Shown here piece by piece: positions 26,560-38,880 of a stretch of 64,000 nt of DNA (its first letter is position 1; every line of letters begins with the position of its first letter). Origin of the DNA: Pseudocercospora fijiensis CIRAD86 (Eukaryota; Ascomycota; Dothideomycetes; Mycosphaerellales; Mycosphaerellaceae). Made by a program: the position numbers and the translations under genes. Under the pieces are notes generated by a model. The model searched no databases, had not been told where the DNA came from, and was given only the letters and a program-made list of their open reading frames with translations. Location of the stretch: assembly GCF_000340215.1 (NCBI RefSeq), contig NW_006921534.1, forward strand, positions 186,001-250,000, in the 5' to 3' direction.

Positions 26560-27160
26560 TTATAGTAGACTCGTACTTCTTCTTCTTCTTTCTTTTACTA
26601 TCTCTAAGACCTCTAACTTAAATATCTTCTACTAGCGGCTCGCAATTTGTATCTAGCTATAGCTCCTTCTAAATAGGATATATATCGCGAGACTTAATAA
26701 TAGCCTTATTCTTAAGCTATTTAGACTACGAGAGGTAGTATTTTTTAAACTTATTAAACCTAGCTTTAGGTACCCTAACCTTTGCCTCTAATATAGTATT
26801 CTTTGCCTCTATAGCCTCGAATCGCGTCTATATTATAGCTAGCTTGCTACTTCTATCGTCTTTAACCTCTAAACTAGCTATATAGCTAGATTGCCCTTAT
26901 ACTTATAATAAGTATAGACTCGCTCGCCCTTAGTATTAAATATACGATACTTAAAGTTACTAGAGCGGATATAGTAGTAGTTTAGCGCTAGTATAGGCTT
27001 GCTAGAGTCCGTTTCTATAGTAGGTCTAGTAGCCTTATACTTCTATAGTCTATTTAATACCGCCCTCTTTCTATTTAGTATAGCTATTTAATTAAGTAGC
27101 TCTTACTATATCTCTACGCTATAATACTAGAGATTATAGGTATTTATAGTTATAGGGCGT
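26560..27160 (-). pseudogene. Cys-motif / coiled-coil protein relic
   Basis: On the minus strand a decayed frame shows a block rich in Tyr where Cys would be expected after C-to-T change (NYYYIRSS..., then VYTYYKYKGN, consistent with an original C-x2-C...C-x2-C motif). It is followed by a heptad-like segment (KLAIIQTRFEAIEAKNTILE, then AKVRVPKARF). I do not recognise the family. It may belong to another transposon or be a RIP-mutated duplicated gene. Confidence 0.35.
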
Positions 27161-27870
27161 CGAAGTTTAGAGCGAGTTAGTAGCGAGTCTATAGCGATAT
27201 ACCTTACGACTTATAATAAATATTCTTCTTTTCTTCCTACTAGTAAGTATACGACTAAGGCTAAAGCTAAAGCTACGCTAAGAATAAGGTCGCGCGGAAT
27301 ACTAGTTATAGCGGCTACTACTATTAATATCGCTATCGGTATCGCTCTTGCTATTAATATCGATATTAATAGAAGAAGAATATTATAAAGTAAAGCTCGA
27401 AGTTATAGCGAGTCTAAGTAAGGTTTATCGCGATAACAGGCATAGTAAGGTTAGTAAGGAAGGTATAGGAATAATAGGGAGCGATAATAGGCCTAAGTGA
27501 AGCTCTTGAGCCTCTGGTATATATAGAGCTCCGTCCTTGTCGGGACTCGGACTCGGAAGCACTGCAGTTCCTCACCCAAGCCAAGCTGCTAAGGCTGGGC
27601 GACATCTCGCACTCCGCTGCATCGAATCACCACGCCTCGTTTGAGGCCAAGAACGTCTGTACGGCGAACAAGCCTTGCCAAACAAACACGTGCGCCGTCA
27701 TGATCATGAGGAGGAGCACAGCGGCCGCGCAAATGACACTCTCCTCCATCCTTTCGCACCGTGCCGTCCTCACCACCCGCAACGCCGTCGCCGAGAGCCG
27801 ATGGAGTGTGAAGTCGTGAAGTGCATCGCCGCCGAAGCCAGACGGACCTTGCGCAGCCGCAGCAGACAAG

Positions 27871-28695
27871 ATGCGCGGCGTCGGCGTGACATCCGCCTTG
27901 TGCGTGCTGCTCTCTCGCGCCCGTGCACAAGAGGCCACCACGACGCCCGCCAGCCCCGCCAACGCATCTCCCCCCGCGACCACGTCCACAGTATCGCTTT
28001 TCCTTCCCATCGGCAGTCCCGAGCACATTGACGCTTCCATCATCTCTGCGGTGAGTCAGCAGCGCGTGGTGATGCTTTATTCCAATGAGATGTGCCTCGT
28101 GGCAGCAGGCAGCACCCTGTATTCTATAGCATACTGATCGAGCGCGGATAGGCCCCAGACCAAACAGCATACGCGCTGGGCTGTACGAACAATGACACCA
28201 CGACGGGATGCGGTTGGCATCCACCAATCACGCTGACAGAGGGCGAGAGCACCATTATTTATAGCCACACGGATACGGATGGCGAGCAGGAGTATGAATG
28301 CTCCATGCCATGCCATGCGCAAAGCATATCTTGCTGACCTCACCCCCAGATATCTCACCTACGACATACCTGACCTGACGATGCAATGTGAATTGGTTGG
28401 CGCCCACACCACAGAGAGCCCCTTCGAAGGTGCCACCTCAGCAGTATGTGTCGCCTCTTCTACTGTCTCGGGACTGGGAGTCGTGGTCACGACTTCGACG
28501 CTTGCCAGCACTCAGGTCAACTATTTTCCGGTCACGATCACTGCCGGCATGCAGAAGATCATTGAAGCTTCACATTCCGCTGCAATGGCTTCTGCCACGA
28601 GCGAGACCAGCGCTGCCGGAGCTCCTATCATCACAGCCATGGCTGCCATGGGAATTGGAGCTGTGGCTGGAATGGCCATCCTTGGCGCACTCTGA
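27871..28695 (+). CDS. Small secreted, probably GPI-anchored protein
   Basis: Three exons, 27871-28050, 28152-28291 and 28350-28695, give 221 aa. The introns (101 and 58 bp) are GT...AG, phases close, and the second has a CTGAC branch site. The protein starts with a signal peptide ending near ARAQ (residue 20), followed by a Thr/Ser/Pro-rich stretch. It has four cysteines in the mature part (ALGC, TGCGW, MQCEL, AVCVA), enough for two disulfides. A C-terminal small-residue/hydrophobic tail (ITAMAAMGIGAVAGMAILG) preceded by Ser/Ala/Gly fits a GPI signal. Many ascomycete cell-surface proteins have this plan. I cannot name a function. It is the first gene after the RIP island, about 380 bp from its edge. 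Confidence 0.75.
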
Positions 28696-29515
28696 TATTC
28701 TATCGGCTAGAATATCATGCACACAAGCCTGGCTCAGCCTCAATGCGAGCTATTGAATGGCATTGTCTGGGAATTTGCGTTGCGACAAGAAGCCGGCGAT
28801 TAATCGGGTAGAAAGAAGGAAGAGGTCGGTCTGTCGTTGCAGAGTGTTGCATTCCGAAAAAAAAAAGAAGAAAAAAAAAATGGCGAAGTGCTGAGCCGGT
28901 CAGTCTCGAATGCAATGATCTTGCCATCGGCATGATGGCTTATTAGAGATTTGTGAGCCGCATACATGAGTGCGTCTGCAGCAGTCCTGATGATGAAATG
29001 AAGCATAGACTATAGGATCGAGGCCAGTGGAACTGCCGTGCCTCGGACGTGTTGCGAAAAGCGTACGTAGTAGTATGGAGATGAACGACCTCGAGGCTGC
29101 AGCATAACATCAAAGAAGGCGAAGTTCCCTTCGTACCTGACTATTCTAATCTCCCATTGGTCAACTCAACTCAACCCTCAGGCTGTGACCGCGACACGTC
29201 AGCAAGGATGTGCTTCCATGGAACCACGTTGAGCGAGTCGCAGGGCTGGCACATCACGACATCTTGATTGACAACACTTTGAGGAGGAAGAGTGAAAGAA
29301 TCTTTCGCGGGATGCGAGAGTTTACATCGAAGCGTGATAATGCTCGATCGACTTCAGCGTACATCTCTCTCATCTTGTTGTTGTTCTCTCTCTCTCTCAT
29401 CCCAATCCGGACAGAGCAAGATGATGAAAGAATCTTTGTTGCCTCGTCACCCTCCTCCTCCTCCACAGCAGCAGCAATCAATCATCATGTCCCAAGACCT
29501 AAAACTAAAACCAAA
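28696..29515. other. Intergenic region
   Basis: No gene is supported between the GPI-type protein and the next ORF. It contains an A-rich tract near 28856-28880 and a CT-rich tract near 29380-29400. An open frame continues upstream of 29516 but looks like 5' UTR. Confidence 0.5.
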
Positions 29516-30328
29516 ATGTCACCACCCCATCGCCCGGCATCAGGTGGAAATCGCTCCACCACCACCCACCTCCGCTCCAATGCCCTGATGCAAAAAATCA
29601 CAAAACCCGCCGCAGCGGGGAGTGTAGTAGATAGGACCGAAGCGGTGGCACAATTGAGTCATGTGGAGTACACTGCGGAATTTTTCGGAACTCTGGCGTC
29701 GCAGACGAGGAGTTTGAGGAGGAGGTTAACGGGAGGGGGGGAGGAGGATGTGGATGTGGAGATGGGGGAGAGATCGCCAGGTCGTCGTCGTCGTCGATAT
29801 CCGTGCAGGTTACGGGTTGAGAATGGAAGGATTTCACGACCGTATTCGGGGCGTCCACGTTCGGAGATATATAATTACCGAGAGGTGTTGTCGCCGGTGG
29901 AACGGCTTCCGCCGCGGGCGTGGCGGCGGCAGAATGCGCATCGTTTGAGTCCCGTTTTTGAGGAGTCGGGGTCGGAGTTGGAGGATGATGGGGAGATCAC
30001 GGCGGTGTTTGCCTATACGGGCTTTCTGGCGGAAGCTGATGATCGGATTGATCCTAGGACGGGATTTGCGGTGCCGCCTCCATGGATCAGGTTCAAGTAC
30101 AGTCGCGAAGGGAAGGCTGTGATTAAGGGTTACAGAGAGGACTGGAGAGGTTTGGAAGACTTTTTGCCGCCGCATCCTTGGGCTGGAGAGGGTGGGAGGT
30201 ATGGAAATGTGACCTATGCAGATAGGAGGCCTTGTCACAGCAGTGCTCACGAAGCACCGCGAGCGCCGAAGGCGAGGAGGGTGCAGACGCCTGGCTGGGC
30301 GTTAGATCTTGGCCACGGAGAGCGGTAG
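29516..30328 (+). CDS. Uncharacterised basic protein
   Basis: A single-exon frame of 270 aa. I chose the ATG at 29516 (context CAAAATGTC) over an in-frame ATG at 29210, because the upstream part is low-complexity and looks like leader. The protein begins with a Ser/Thr/Arg-rich, probably disordered segment. It has an Arg cluster (GRRRRRYPCRLR), then an ordered-looking region with ITAVFAYTGFLAEADDRIDP and PPPWIRFKYSREGKAVIKG. I recognise no family. The 5' boundary is uncertain. Confidence 0.55.
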   Translation: MSPPHRPASGGNRSTTTHLRSNALMQKITKPAAAGSVVDRTEAVAQLSHVEYTAEFFGTLASQTRSLRRRLTGGGEEDVDVEMGERSPGRRRRRYPCRLRVENGRISRPYSGRPRSEIYNYREVLSPVERLPPRAWRRQNAHRLSPVFEESGSELEDDGEITAVFAYTGFLAEADDRIDPRTGFAVPPPWIRFKYSREGKAVIKGYREDWRGLEDFLPPHPWAGEGGRYGNVTYADRRPCHSSAHEAPRAPKARRVQTPGWALDLGHGER

Positions 30329-30558
30329 CGTAGTGCCGAGATGCAGAATAATGAGAAGTTCCCGATGCGGACAGGCTTTTCAACACTTTCTTTGTGCGTC
30401 ATGAATGTGACCTGAAGTCTTGTTCCGGTTAATGTCGAGAGTTCCGCATCCGGCGTGTAAGCTTGCACAATAGCCTGGTCGGCTTTGTCTCCATCAATAC
30501 AAGATGTATCATCGTTGCAGAGGATTCGCAGCCGCTCTCCCATTCACCACATACCACG

Positions 30559-31942
30559 ATGCAGTTCAAGGACGACGACGACGAGATGCTCCCGCTCGGC
30601 CGCGAGCCGAGCCAACACCTACCTTCCTGGAGAAGAAGAGGACCAAGAGCTCCTGAGGACGGATTCGGGCTTCGACCTGCGTACTTTTCGCGTGAATACA
30701 GTACCTGGTGGGAGAAGGCCTACGGATTTCCCATCGGGAGTGTTGACGTAGCTTGCCGACACCACATCGGCGGGTCCACATATGAACAGGTTCTGGAGAA
30801 GCTGATGTAGGTCCTTGCAGAGGAGTCGTGCGAGTGAACATCAGACTGACTTTTGTAGGCACCATGGCATCGAGGAAGACGAAGACGGAAGTCTTCTTTA
30901 TCCACCAGCGGAAATTCTTGGTACCAAAGCGTTCAAGGCCAAGATGGAAAAGCAGAATGATCCAAACGCCAGGCGCAGGAAGAGGAACGAGGAACTCCGA
31001 ACGCAACGAGAATTTGAGGAGTACGAGGCGCTAAGACGACCACCAACGCCACTCGATGAGGTTCTCCGACAAATCAGAGAGGAAGAGATCAAACACGATG
31101 TGGCGGAGAAAGCTGCCGCCAATGGATCCGCTCCGAAGGTCAGGGCAAGACTCAACACCAATAACATTCCCCAGCAAACAGGACAGCCGGGCGGGAACCA
31201 GCGTCGTTCGCCAGAGCGGCCTCCACCCACATACAGTCCTGGGTACCAGCGTCGTTCGCCAGAGCGGCCTCCCCCTACATACAGTCCTCCTCGTGGGACA
31301 CCACCATCCTACGCTGCGGCTCACGGCATCAGACGCCGAGGTGCCCTTGCGGTCCGTCGTCCTCGGGGAATACTAGGGCCTCCACGCATTCCAACCCCAG
31401 AATTTGAGCGAGTAGAGCATCCAAACTACGACTCCGACGACTTCTTGGCAGAGCCGGCTGAAGAGACATACCCGACTGGAACCGGTCGCTACGACAATGA
31501 TTTCAATGGTCTGAGACGCAGCAATGCCGTTCGCCGGCCAGTCCAGTATTCTGGAATCAGGACTGCATATGATCCTGCTCCTCCTCGCGACAATGCCATG
31601 TCCAGACCGGTGAGAAGGTCTCCATCATGGGAACGAAACTCGCCCTACGGCAGAAGGTCCAGTATTCAGAGGACACCGCCGCGGGTCGAAGTGGTCCCCG
31701 ACAATATCCCAAGGTTGTTCGGCTACGACGGGCCACCACGCACGCCGCAACGCGCTTTCAGTTATCGTCGAACTCCACCTCCGACGCCTCAAGCAGAACA
31801 CGTGAGACGTGTCCCGAGTGATGAGATTGCTGTTCGCCGCAGCCGAAGCTTCAGTCCCAGCCCACCGAGCTCTCCAACCAGGGGTCCTCCGCGTCGCAGC
31901 AGGCGTATTGCTGCTGGTCGTGTCCAGAAGAGGTCGCCATAG
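30559..31942 (+). CDS. Uncharacterised Arg/Pro-rich protein
   Basis: Two exons, 30559-30806 and 30859-31942, separated by a 52-bp intron with a CTGAC branch site, encode 443 aa. The N-terminal third is conserved-looking (STWWEKAYGFP, CRHHIGGSTYEQVLEKLMHH, DGSLLYPPAEILGTKAF, then a charged helix with RRRKRNEELRTQREFEEYEA). The remainder is disordered and rich in Pro, Arg and Ser, with a duplicated QRRSPERPPPTYSP motif (DNA repeat of about 44 bp at 31197 and 31245). The C-terminus is a basic RRSRRIAAGRVQKR. I recognise no domain; a nuclear or RNA-related role would be a guess. It is convergent with the resolvase gene, whose stop lies 32 bp away. Confidence 0.7.
31197..31288 (+). repeat. 44-bp coding direct repeat, two copies
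   Basis: Two nearly identical copies starting accagcgtcgttcgccagag at 31197 and 31245 encode the repeated QRRSPERPPPTYSP peptide. High nucleotide identity points to a recent duplication by slippage. Confidence 0.8.
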
Positions 31943-31974
31943 ATTTCCTAGGTAGCATGTCTTTGATAACTGTT

Positions 31975-32964
31975 TCATGTCCCGGACTCAAGCATCTCAT
32001 GAATTCGTGTGCGGTTCTCTCGCCATCTCAAATGTGCCACAGCCTGCAATAGACAGTCTGCGAGATCATCTAACTTCCCTCCCGCCAGCAGTTGCGCGGC
32101 CTTGCTGTTACGTTTTGGGACAGTGAAGGCTTCGGCGATCTTAGCAGCATCATTCTCAAAAGTCAAATGCACGTCTGATTCACCGCGTATCCAGGAGCGC
32201 ACAATTTCGACCTTGTCGCCTTTCTCAATCTTTTCGCGGCCTGTTGCAGCAAGCTTGAGAAGCTCAGCAGTGCCAGCATTCTGGAACATGTCCAAAGGTG
32301 GGTGCAATGGAACGTCCTTGCCTGCGATCCAAAAGGCTGCAACACGTTTTGGACTGATGGAGTGAATATCTGGGAACAGCACTGTGCCGCTGATCGATCG
32401 CAGCGTTTCGAGACATGCCCATATCATGCTTTCTAGCATATTGACTCTGATAGTCCATTCCAGAATTGTAGCTGCACTGCCTGATCGGAAGCGCTGACGT
32501 TCGATCAGAATGTCATCTGGCTCGTGACCCAGCAATTCTCTGGTGATGCTGTATGCTGTCCGTGACATTGATGAAGGGAGAAATGCCGTTTTGTCCAGCA
32601 TTGAAGCGTCTTTCTGTCCAACTTGCGCTGTAGAGATACCGGAGGCCTCTTCCTTCAGAGACGCCGCGTGAGCTCTAGCAGAAGCATTCAGAAGATCCAT
32701 GCGTTTCCACGTTTTCACTGCCAATGCCTTCCCTGCTTCGCCAGCGGGTCTTTGAATCACACAATATGCCAGGTTTCGGATTCCCATGTCTACGCTGACG
32801 ATTTTCCGAGCATTGAAACCACGCTTCTCCGATACTTGAAGCCGTGGACTGTGATGCAGCGCCGCTTCCAGGTCAGCCTTCGTGCCCGTGGAAGCAACTC
32901 CCGTGAGGAATGCCCAGTATTTGAGCTGCCAAAGTCTCAGGCGTGGCCGCGTCAGCTTGTCCAT
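31975..32964 (-). CDS. CCE1: Mitochondrial Holliday junction resolvase
   Basis: Single exon, 329 aa. The protein is the Cce1/Ydc2 type of RNase H-fold nuclease that cleaves four-way DNA junctions in mitochondrial DNA. Residues 1-45 form a SAP-like DNA-binding helix pair (LRLWQLKYWAFLTGVASTGT, KADLEAAL). The catalytic core starts at VSVDMGIRNLAYC with the first acidic residue at Asp59. It continues with ILIERQRFRSG (Glu155) and ends with KLDDLADCLLQAVAHLRW, where Asp residues 299, 300 and 303 supply the last acidic site. The family length is normal. No separate targeting peptide is obvious before the SAP segment; basic residues at the N-terminus may serve. It is divergent from the transporter gene. 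Confidence 0.9.
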   Translation of the reverse strand: MDKLTRPRLRLWQLKYWAFLTGVASTGTKADLEAALHHSPRLQVSEKRGFNARKIVSVDMGIRNLAYCVIQRPAGEAGKALAVKTWKRMDLLNASARAHAASLKEEASGISTAQVGQKDASMLDKTAFLPSSMSRTAYSITRELLGHEPDDILIERQRFRSGSAATILEWTIRVNMLESMIWACLETLRSISGTVLFPDIHSISPKRVAAFWIAGKDVPLHPPLDMFQNAGTAELLKLAATGREKIEKGDKVEIVRSWIRGESDVHLTFENDAAKIAEAFTVPKRNSKAAQLLAGGKLDDLADCLLQAVAHLRWRENRTRIHEMLESGT

Positions 32965-33458
32965 GGTGGGGGTAGAAGAGACTGTCGACGTGCTTCAGAC
33001 ATATCGGCATGCCACGGGGAAGCGGTCGATGCCTGCTGTCACGATGAACGTAAAGTCGATGTTGATGAGTTGATGGATGCTTCATGTGAAGAATGCGGAA
33101 AAGGAGAGTTCAGCATTGGCCACCTACCGTTCGGCGTGCGGGATGTCTTGGGACCCACGTACGTAGCGATGGCCAGTCTTGTGGACTTGTCTGCTCTGGC
33201 ATTATCCATCGGGGCCTCATCAGAAACGTCAGGTGCTTGGTGAAATCGTCATGATTGAGATGTCGCGGACAAAGATCTCTCTTCCGCGATTGAAGTCCGC
33301 ATTCAGCCTCAATAGAGTTGGGGCTACGCGAGCTTACGTACGCCAGATTCTGGTGAACTAGAATATCGCGGAGCCAGCTGATCAAGGAGCACGGCGCACA
33401 CTCGCTCACGCTCAACATGCTGCACTGAACGAACAAACAGCAGACACGATGTTATGCT
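32965..33458. promoter_or_regulatory. Divergent promoter region CCE1 / transporter
   Basis: Nearly 500 bp separate the two outward-facing start codons. Open frames here overlap the resolvase antisense and show no family features. No specific motif is claimed. Confidence 0.45.
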
Positions 33459-35138
33459 ATGGCCAGAGAGAACCCAACCACCCGCGAAGCTGCCCGCAAA
33501 GGCGGCAGCGAGGAAGAAGCAGCCGGACTTCTGCAGCATGTCACCATCCAGGACCGAGACAGTATTGGCGTTGGAGATGAAGACGACCTTGTGCTTTTCG
33601 ACAAGCCTGGATCACCGGGAAAACCGCCGTCTCCAGGCGCGCCGCAAAGACAATCAAGCTTCGCACAAAATCGCCCGCATGGACAGCCACGAACGCCGCA
33701 TCGAGTGCGATTCGACGTCGCCGAGCCCGAAACCATTCTTGAAGCCAATGGGCACGCGCATCCTCATACGTGGACAGAAGATGAGAATTACATGAATGGC
33801 GATGTGTCGTCAGGTGGCCAGCTGCGAGCGCCACTTCTGACCGGCATCGAAGCACCAAGCGTAGCACTCGCAAACGACATCGAGTATCACGAGGACCTGC
33901 TGGCGGAACGACCCAAGAGTGGGCTCAAGAGCGCGTTCATGAACATGGCCAACAGTATCATTGGGGCTGGAATCATCGGACAACCATATGCGTTCAAGCA
34001 AGCGGGACTACTCACCGGCATAACTCTTTTGATCCTTTTGACCATCACCGTGGACTGGACGATCCGATTGATTGTCAAGAACTCGAAGCTGAGTGGGACA
34101 AACTCGTTTCAAGAGACTGTGGAACATTGCTTTGGAAAGTCGGGTCTGGTCGCGATATCTGTGGCGCAATGGGCGTTTGCATTTGGAGGCATGGTCGCAT
34201 TCTGCATCATCATCGGAGACACGATCCCACGAGTGCTGGCATCGATTTTTCCCACCCTCCACGCCATCCCAGTTGTGGGCCTCCTTACGGATCGAAGGGC
34301 CACCATCGTGCTCTTCACGCTCGGCATATCATATCCCCTGTCCCTCTACCGAGACATTGCCATGCTTGCCAAAGCCAGTACCCTGGCCCTGATCTCGATG
34401 CTCATCATCATCCTCACAATCGTAGTCCAAGGCTCCCTCGCACCCTCCGACGTCAAAGGCCCCATCAAAGGTTCCCTTCTCATCAACTCCGGCGTCTTCC
34501 AAGCCATCGGAGTCATCTCCTTCGCCTTCGTCTGCCACCACAACTCCCTCCTCATCTACGGCTCCCTCCGAACTCCCACCATGGACCGTTTCGCCACAGT
34601 CACGCACTGGTCCACGGGAGTCTCCATGCTCGCCTGCCTCATCGTCGCGTTAGCAGGATACCTGACCTTCGGAAGCCAAACGCAAGGAAACGTCCTCAAT
34701 AACTTCCCAAACGGAAACTTCATGGTCAATCTCGCTCGCCTCTGTTTCGGCCTCAACATGCTCACCACCCTCCCACTCGAATGTTTCGTGTGCAGAGAAG
34801 TCATGACATTATATTACTTCCCCGGCGAAGCTTTCAATCCCAACCGACACCTGATCTTCACGACAAGCTTGGTGCTTTCGGCTATGGGCATGGCATTGAT
34901 CACATGTGATTTGGGAGTCGTGTTTGAATTGGTGGGTGCGACGAGTGCTTGTGCGTTGGCGTATATTCTGCCTCCGCTATGTTTCCTGAAACTTAGTAAG
35001 AAGGCGCGGACGTGGGAGCATTGGAGCGCGTATGTCTGTTTGGGGTTTGGGACGCTGGTGATGGGGATTTCTTTGATACAGGCTATGGTGAAGATGATTC
35101 GGAACGATGGAAGGAGTGCGAGTTGTGATGTGGGATGA
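33459..35138 (+). CDS. Avt2-like vacuolar amino acid transporter
   Basis: Single exon, 559 aa. This is an amino acid/auxin permease (SLC38/AAAP) family member, predicted to move amino acids across the vacuolar or another internal membrane. About 155 N-terminal residues are hydrophilic and cytosolic. The first membrane helix carries the family hallmark ANSIIGAGIIGQPYAFKQAG near residue 165. About eleven hydrophobic segments follow, including the conserved FAFVCHHNSLLIYGSLR and the LPLECFVCREV block. The sequence resembles yeast Avt2 more than Avt1/3/4, judged from the GIIGQP motif; that placement is moderate. The start is the first in-frame ATG and its hydrophilic leader is typical. Confidence 0.88.
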   Translation: MARENPTTREAARKGGSEEEAAGLLQHVTIQDRDSIGVGDEDDLVLFDKPGSPGKPPSPGAPQRQSSFAQNRPHGQPRTPHRVRFDVAEPETILEANGHAHPHTWTEDENYMNGDVSSGGQLRAPLLTGIEAPSVALANDIEYHEDLLAERPKSGLKSAFMNMANSIIGAGIIGQPYAFKQAGLLTGITLLILLTITVDWTIRLIVKNSKLSGTNSFQETVEHCFGKSGLVAISVAQWAFAFGGMVAFCIIIGDTIPRVLASIFPTLHAIPVVGLLTDRRATIVLFTLGISYPLSLYRDIAMLAKASTLALISMLIIILTIVVQGSLAPSDVKGPIKGSLLINSGVFQAIGVISFAFVCHHNSLLIYGSLRTPTMDRFATVTHWSTGVSMLACLIVALAGYLTFGSQTQGNVLNNFPNGNFMVNLARLCFGLNMLTTLPLECFVCREVMTLYYFPGEAFNPNRHLIFTTSLVLSAMGMALITCDLGVVFELVGATSACALAYILPPLCFLKLSKKARTWEHWSAYVCLGFGTLVMGISLIQAMVKMIRNDGRSASCDVG

Positions 35139-36063
35139 TAGATATAGATTTTTATTTGGACCATGATGCATTTTGTGCTGAAGCCGTTCTGTCTGTCTCG
35201 TCCCATTGAAGCTGGCTGTCTGCAACATTTGACTTGTGCCATGGTAATGCGGGGAGGCGTGAGCGGAAAGAGTAGTGTGAAAGCTGCTCGTGTATTAGCT
35301 CTGGGATAAGTCGCGACGAAGATGTTGACAGGCGGGCAGTTCGAGCATGGCACGTCCAGATATCTGCCGCATGCAGGTACGCTGATGAAAGCACGCTGGC
35401 GACATGGTGGTGATGATGCTGCCTTGGAGAAGGGCGAAGGCGAAGACTTCGTGGCCTTTAAGCTGGATACCACGTTGCCGTACCATGCGACAAACAGATG
35501 GCATCAAAGTCAGCGGCACGCGTGAGAAGCATGAAAGAGGAGGCGATGGATTGGATGTGGCCCAAACTGATTCCGATCTTCTCCTTGCCCGCATAACGAG
35601 GGAATCAAAGACCGGCGCCCAGCAACGGACCAAATCACTCTATGCGCAGCGCGAAAACAGTCAAGCCAATGCGATTGAGCCAGCTGCCGATCAGTAAGTA
35701 ATGTGTTTGAAGCTGGCACCATAATGTAGATGGAGAAGAAGAAGATGAGAAACGCTGGAGAATGGACGGAGGTTTTCAGCGTGCCAAGCTTGGGCTCGGA
35801 CCGCTCCGGTCCATATGATTTTAGTGGGGACGTGGCATTCAGGGCAGGGAAGCTACGAAGTCGAAGTGGTACACCTGGAATCTTTTGGCTGAGGACAGCC
35901 ATTCACTCTGCTGCTGCTGCTAAGCCGACACGATTCGCTCACACCTCCACCGCAGAGAACTTGGCCTGGCCTTGCATGAGCGAGCGATAACTCCCAGCGC
36001 CACCACCACCTCCCACCTCCCACCTCCACATCTCACACGCCATCGACATCGACATCGCCCGCT
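35139..36063. other. Intergenic region upstream of SEC23
   Basis: About 0.9 kb of normal composition between two plus-strand genes. It should contain the transporter 3' UTR and the SEC23 promoter. No coding region is supported. A CA/CCACC-rich stretch (35995-36050) directly precedes the SEC23 ATG and is probably 5' UTR. Confidence 0.5.
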
Positions 36064-38450
<2,387 letters not shown>

Positions 38451-38880
38451 ATGGTGGCATGAAAAGTGGTGGAGTGCATACAGAGCGCCGGCGTTGAGGA
38501 ATGGAAGCGAGTTCGGGGCGAAACATTTGTTTAGGCGAAGTAAGGTATTGTCTGAAGGTAGACTTTGAACTGAAACTCATATTGATGAATGCGAAATTTC
38601 TGAGACCAGCCCACCTTGAAGGATCCAAGTCATTCAGTCGCATGCAATACTGTCCCATCGATCCACGTCCGGAAAGTGAGGGTCCTGCTTACCTCAAGGT
38701 CAAAGGTGAAGTTCTGGTGCTTGGACATACGGAGCTACTGGTTATGGCTATACCATTTCGTTCCCTACACGTCTGGAAACCAGGCGGGTAAGAAGTCACA
38801 TCGCACCAGATTCTAACGCTTCTTCTACTCAAGTCTCGCCTCGCTCGGCTACCTGCCAGTAGTACGGTACTTTATCGAAT
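38451..38880. other. SEC23 3' flank
   Basis: Normal-composition DNA after the SEC23 stop, without a supported gene. It passes into RIP-mutated DNA over about 38880-38990. Confidence 0.5.

Larger units (their letters stand above)
12389..27480. other. RIP-mutated transposon island
   Basis: About 15 kb with depleted CpA/TpG and excess TpA, bounded by normal-composition genes on both sides. Recognisable contents are listed separately: a DDE integrase-core relic, short minisatellites, a 71/92-bp tandem array, a Helitron relic with two ORFs, a long palindrome, and a Cys-rich/coiled-coil relic. The rest, including 13700-15850 and 25410-26550, reads as decayed sequence with no assignable domain. The Helitron part is somewhat less mutated than its flanks. 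Confidence 0.85.

Noticed and set aside
27589..28227. Minus-strand frame of 212 codons opposite the GPI-type gene
   Set aside because: It overlaps the well-supported three-exon plus-strand gene with signal peptide and canonical introns, and has a low-quality Cys/Arg/Gly-rich composition typical of an antisense shadow.
32623..33243. Plus-strand frame of 206 codons overlapping CCE1
   Set aside because: Antisense to the well-supported resolvase core; Cys/Arg-rich shadow translation.
38501..38791. Plus-strand frame of 96 codons after SEC23
   Set aside because: No features, located in the SEC23 3' flank close to a RIP border.
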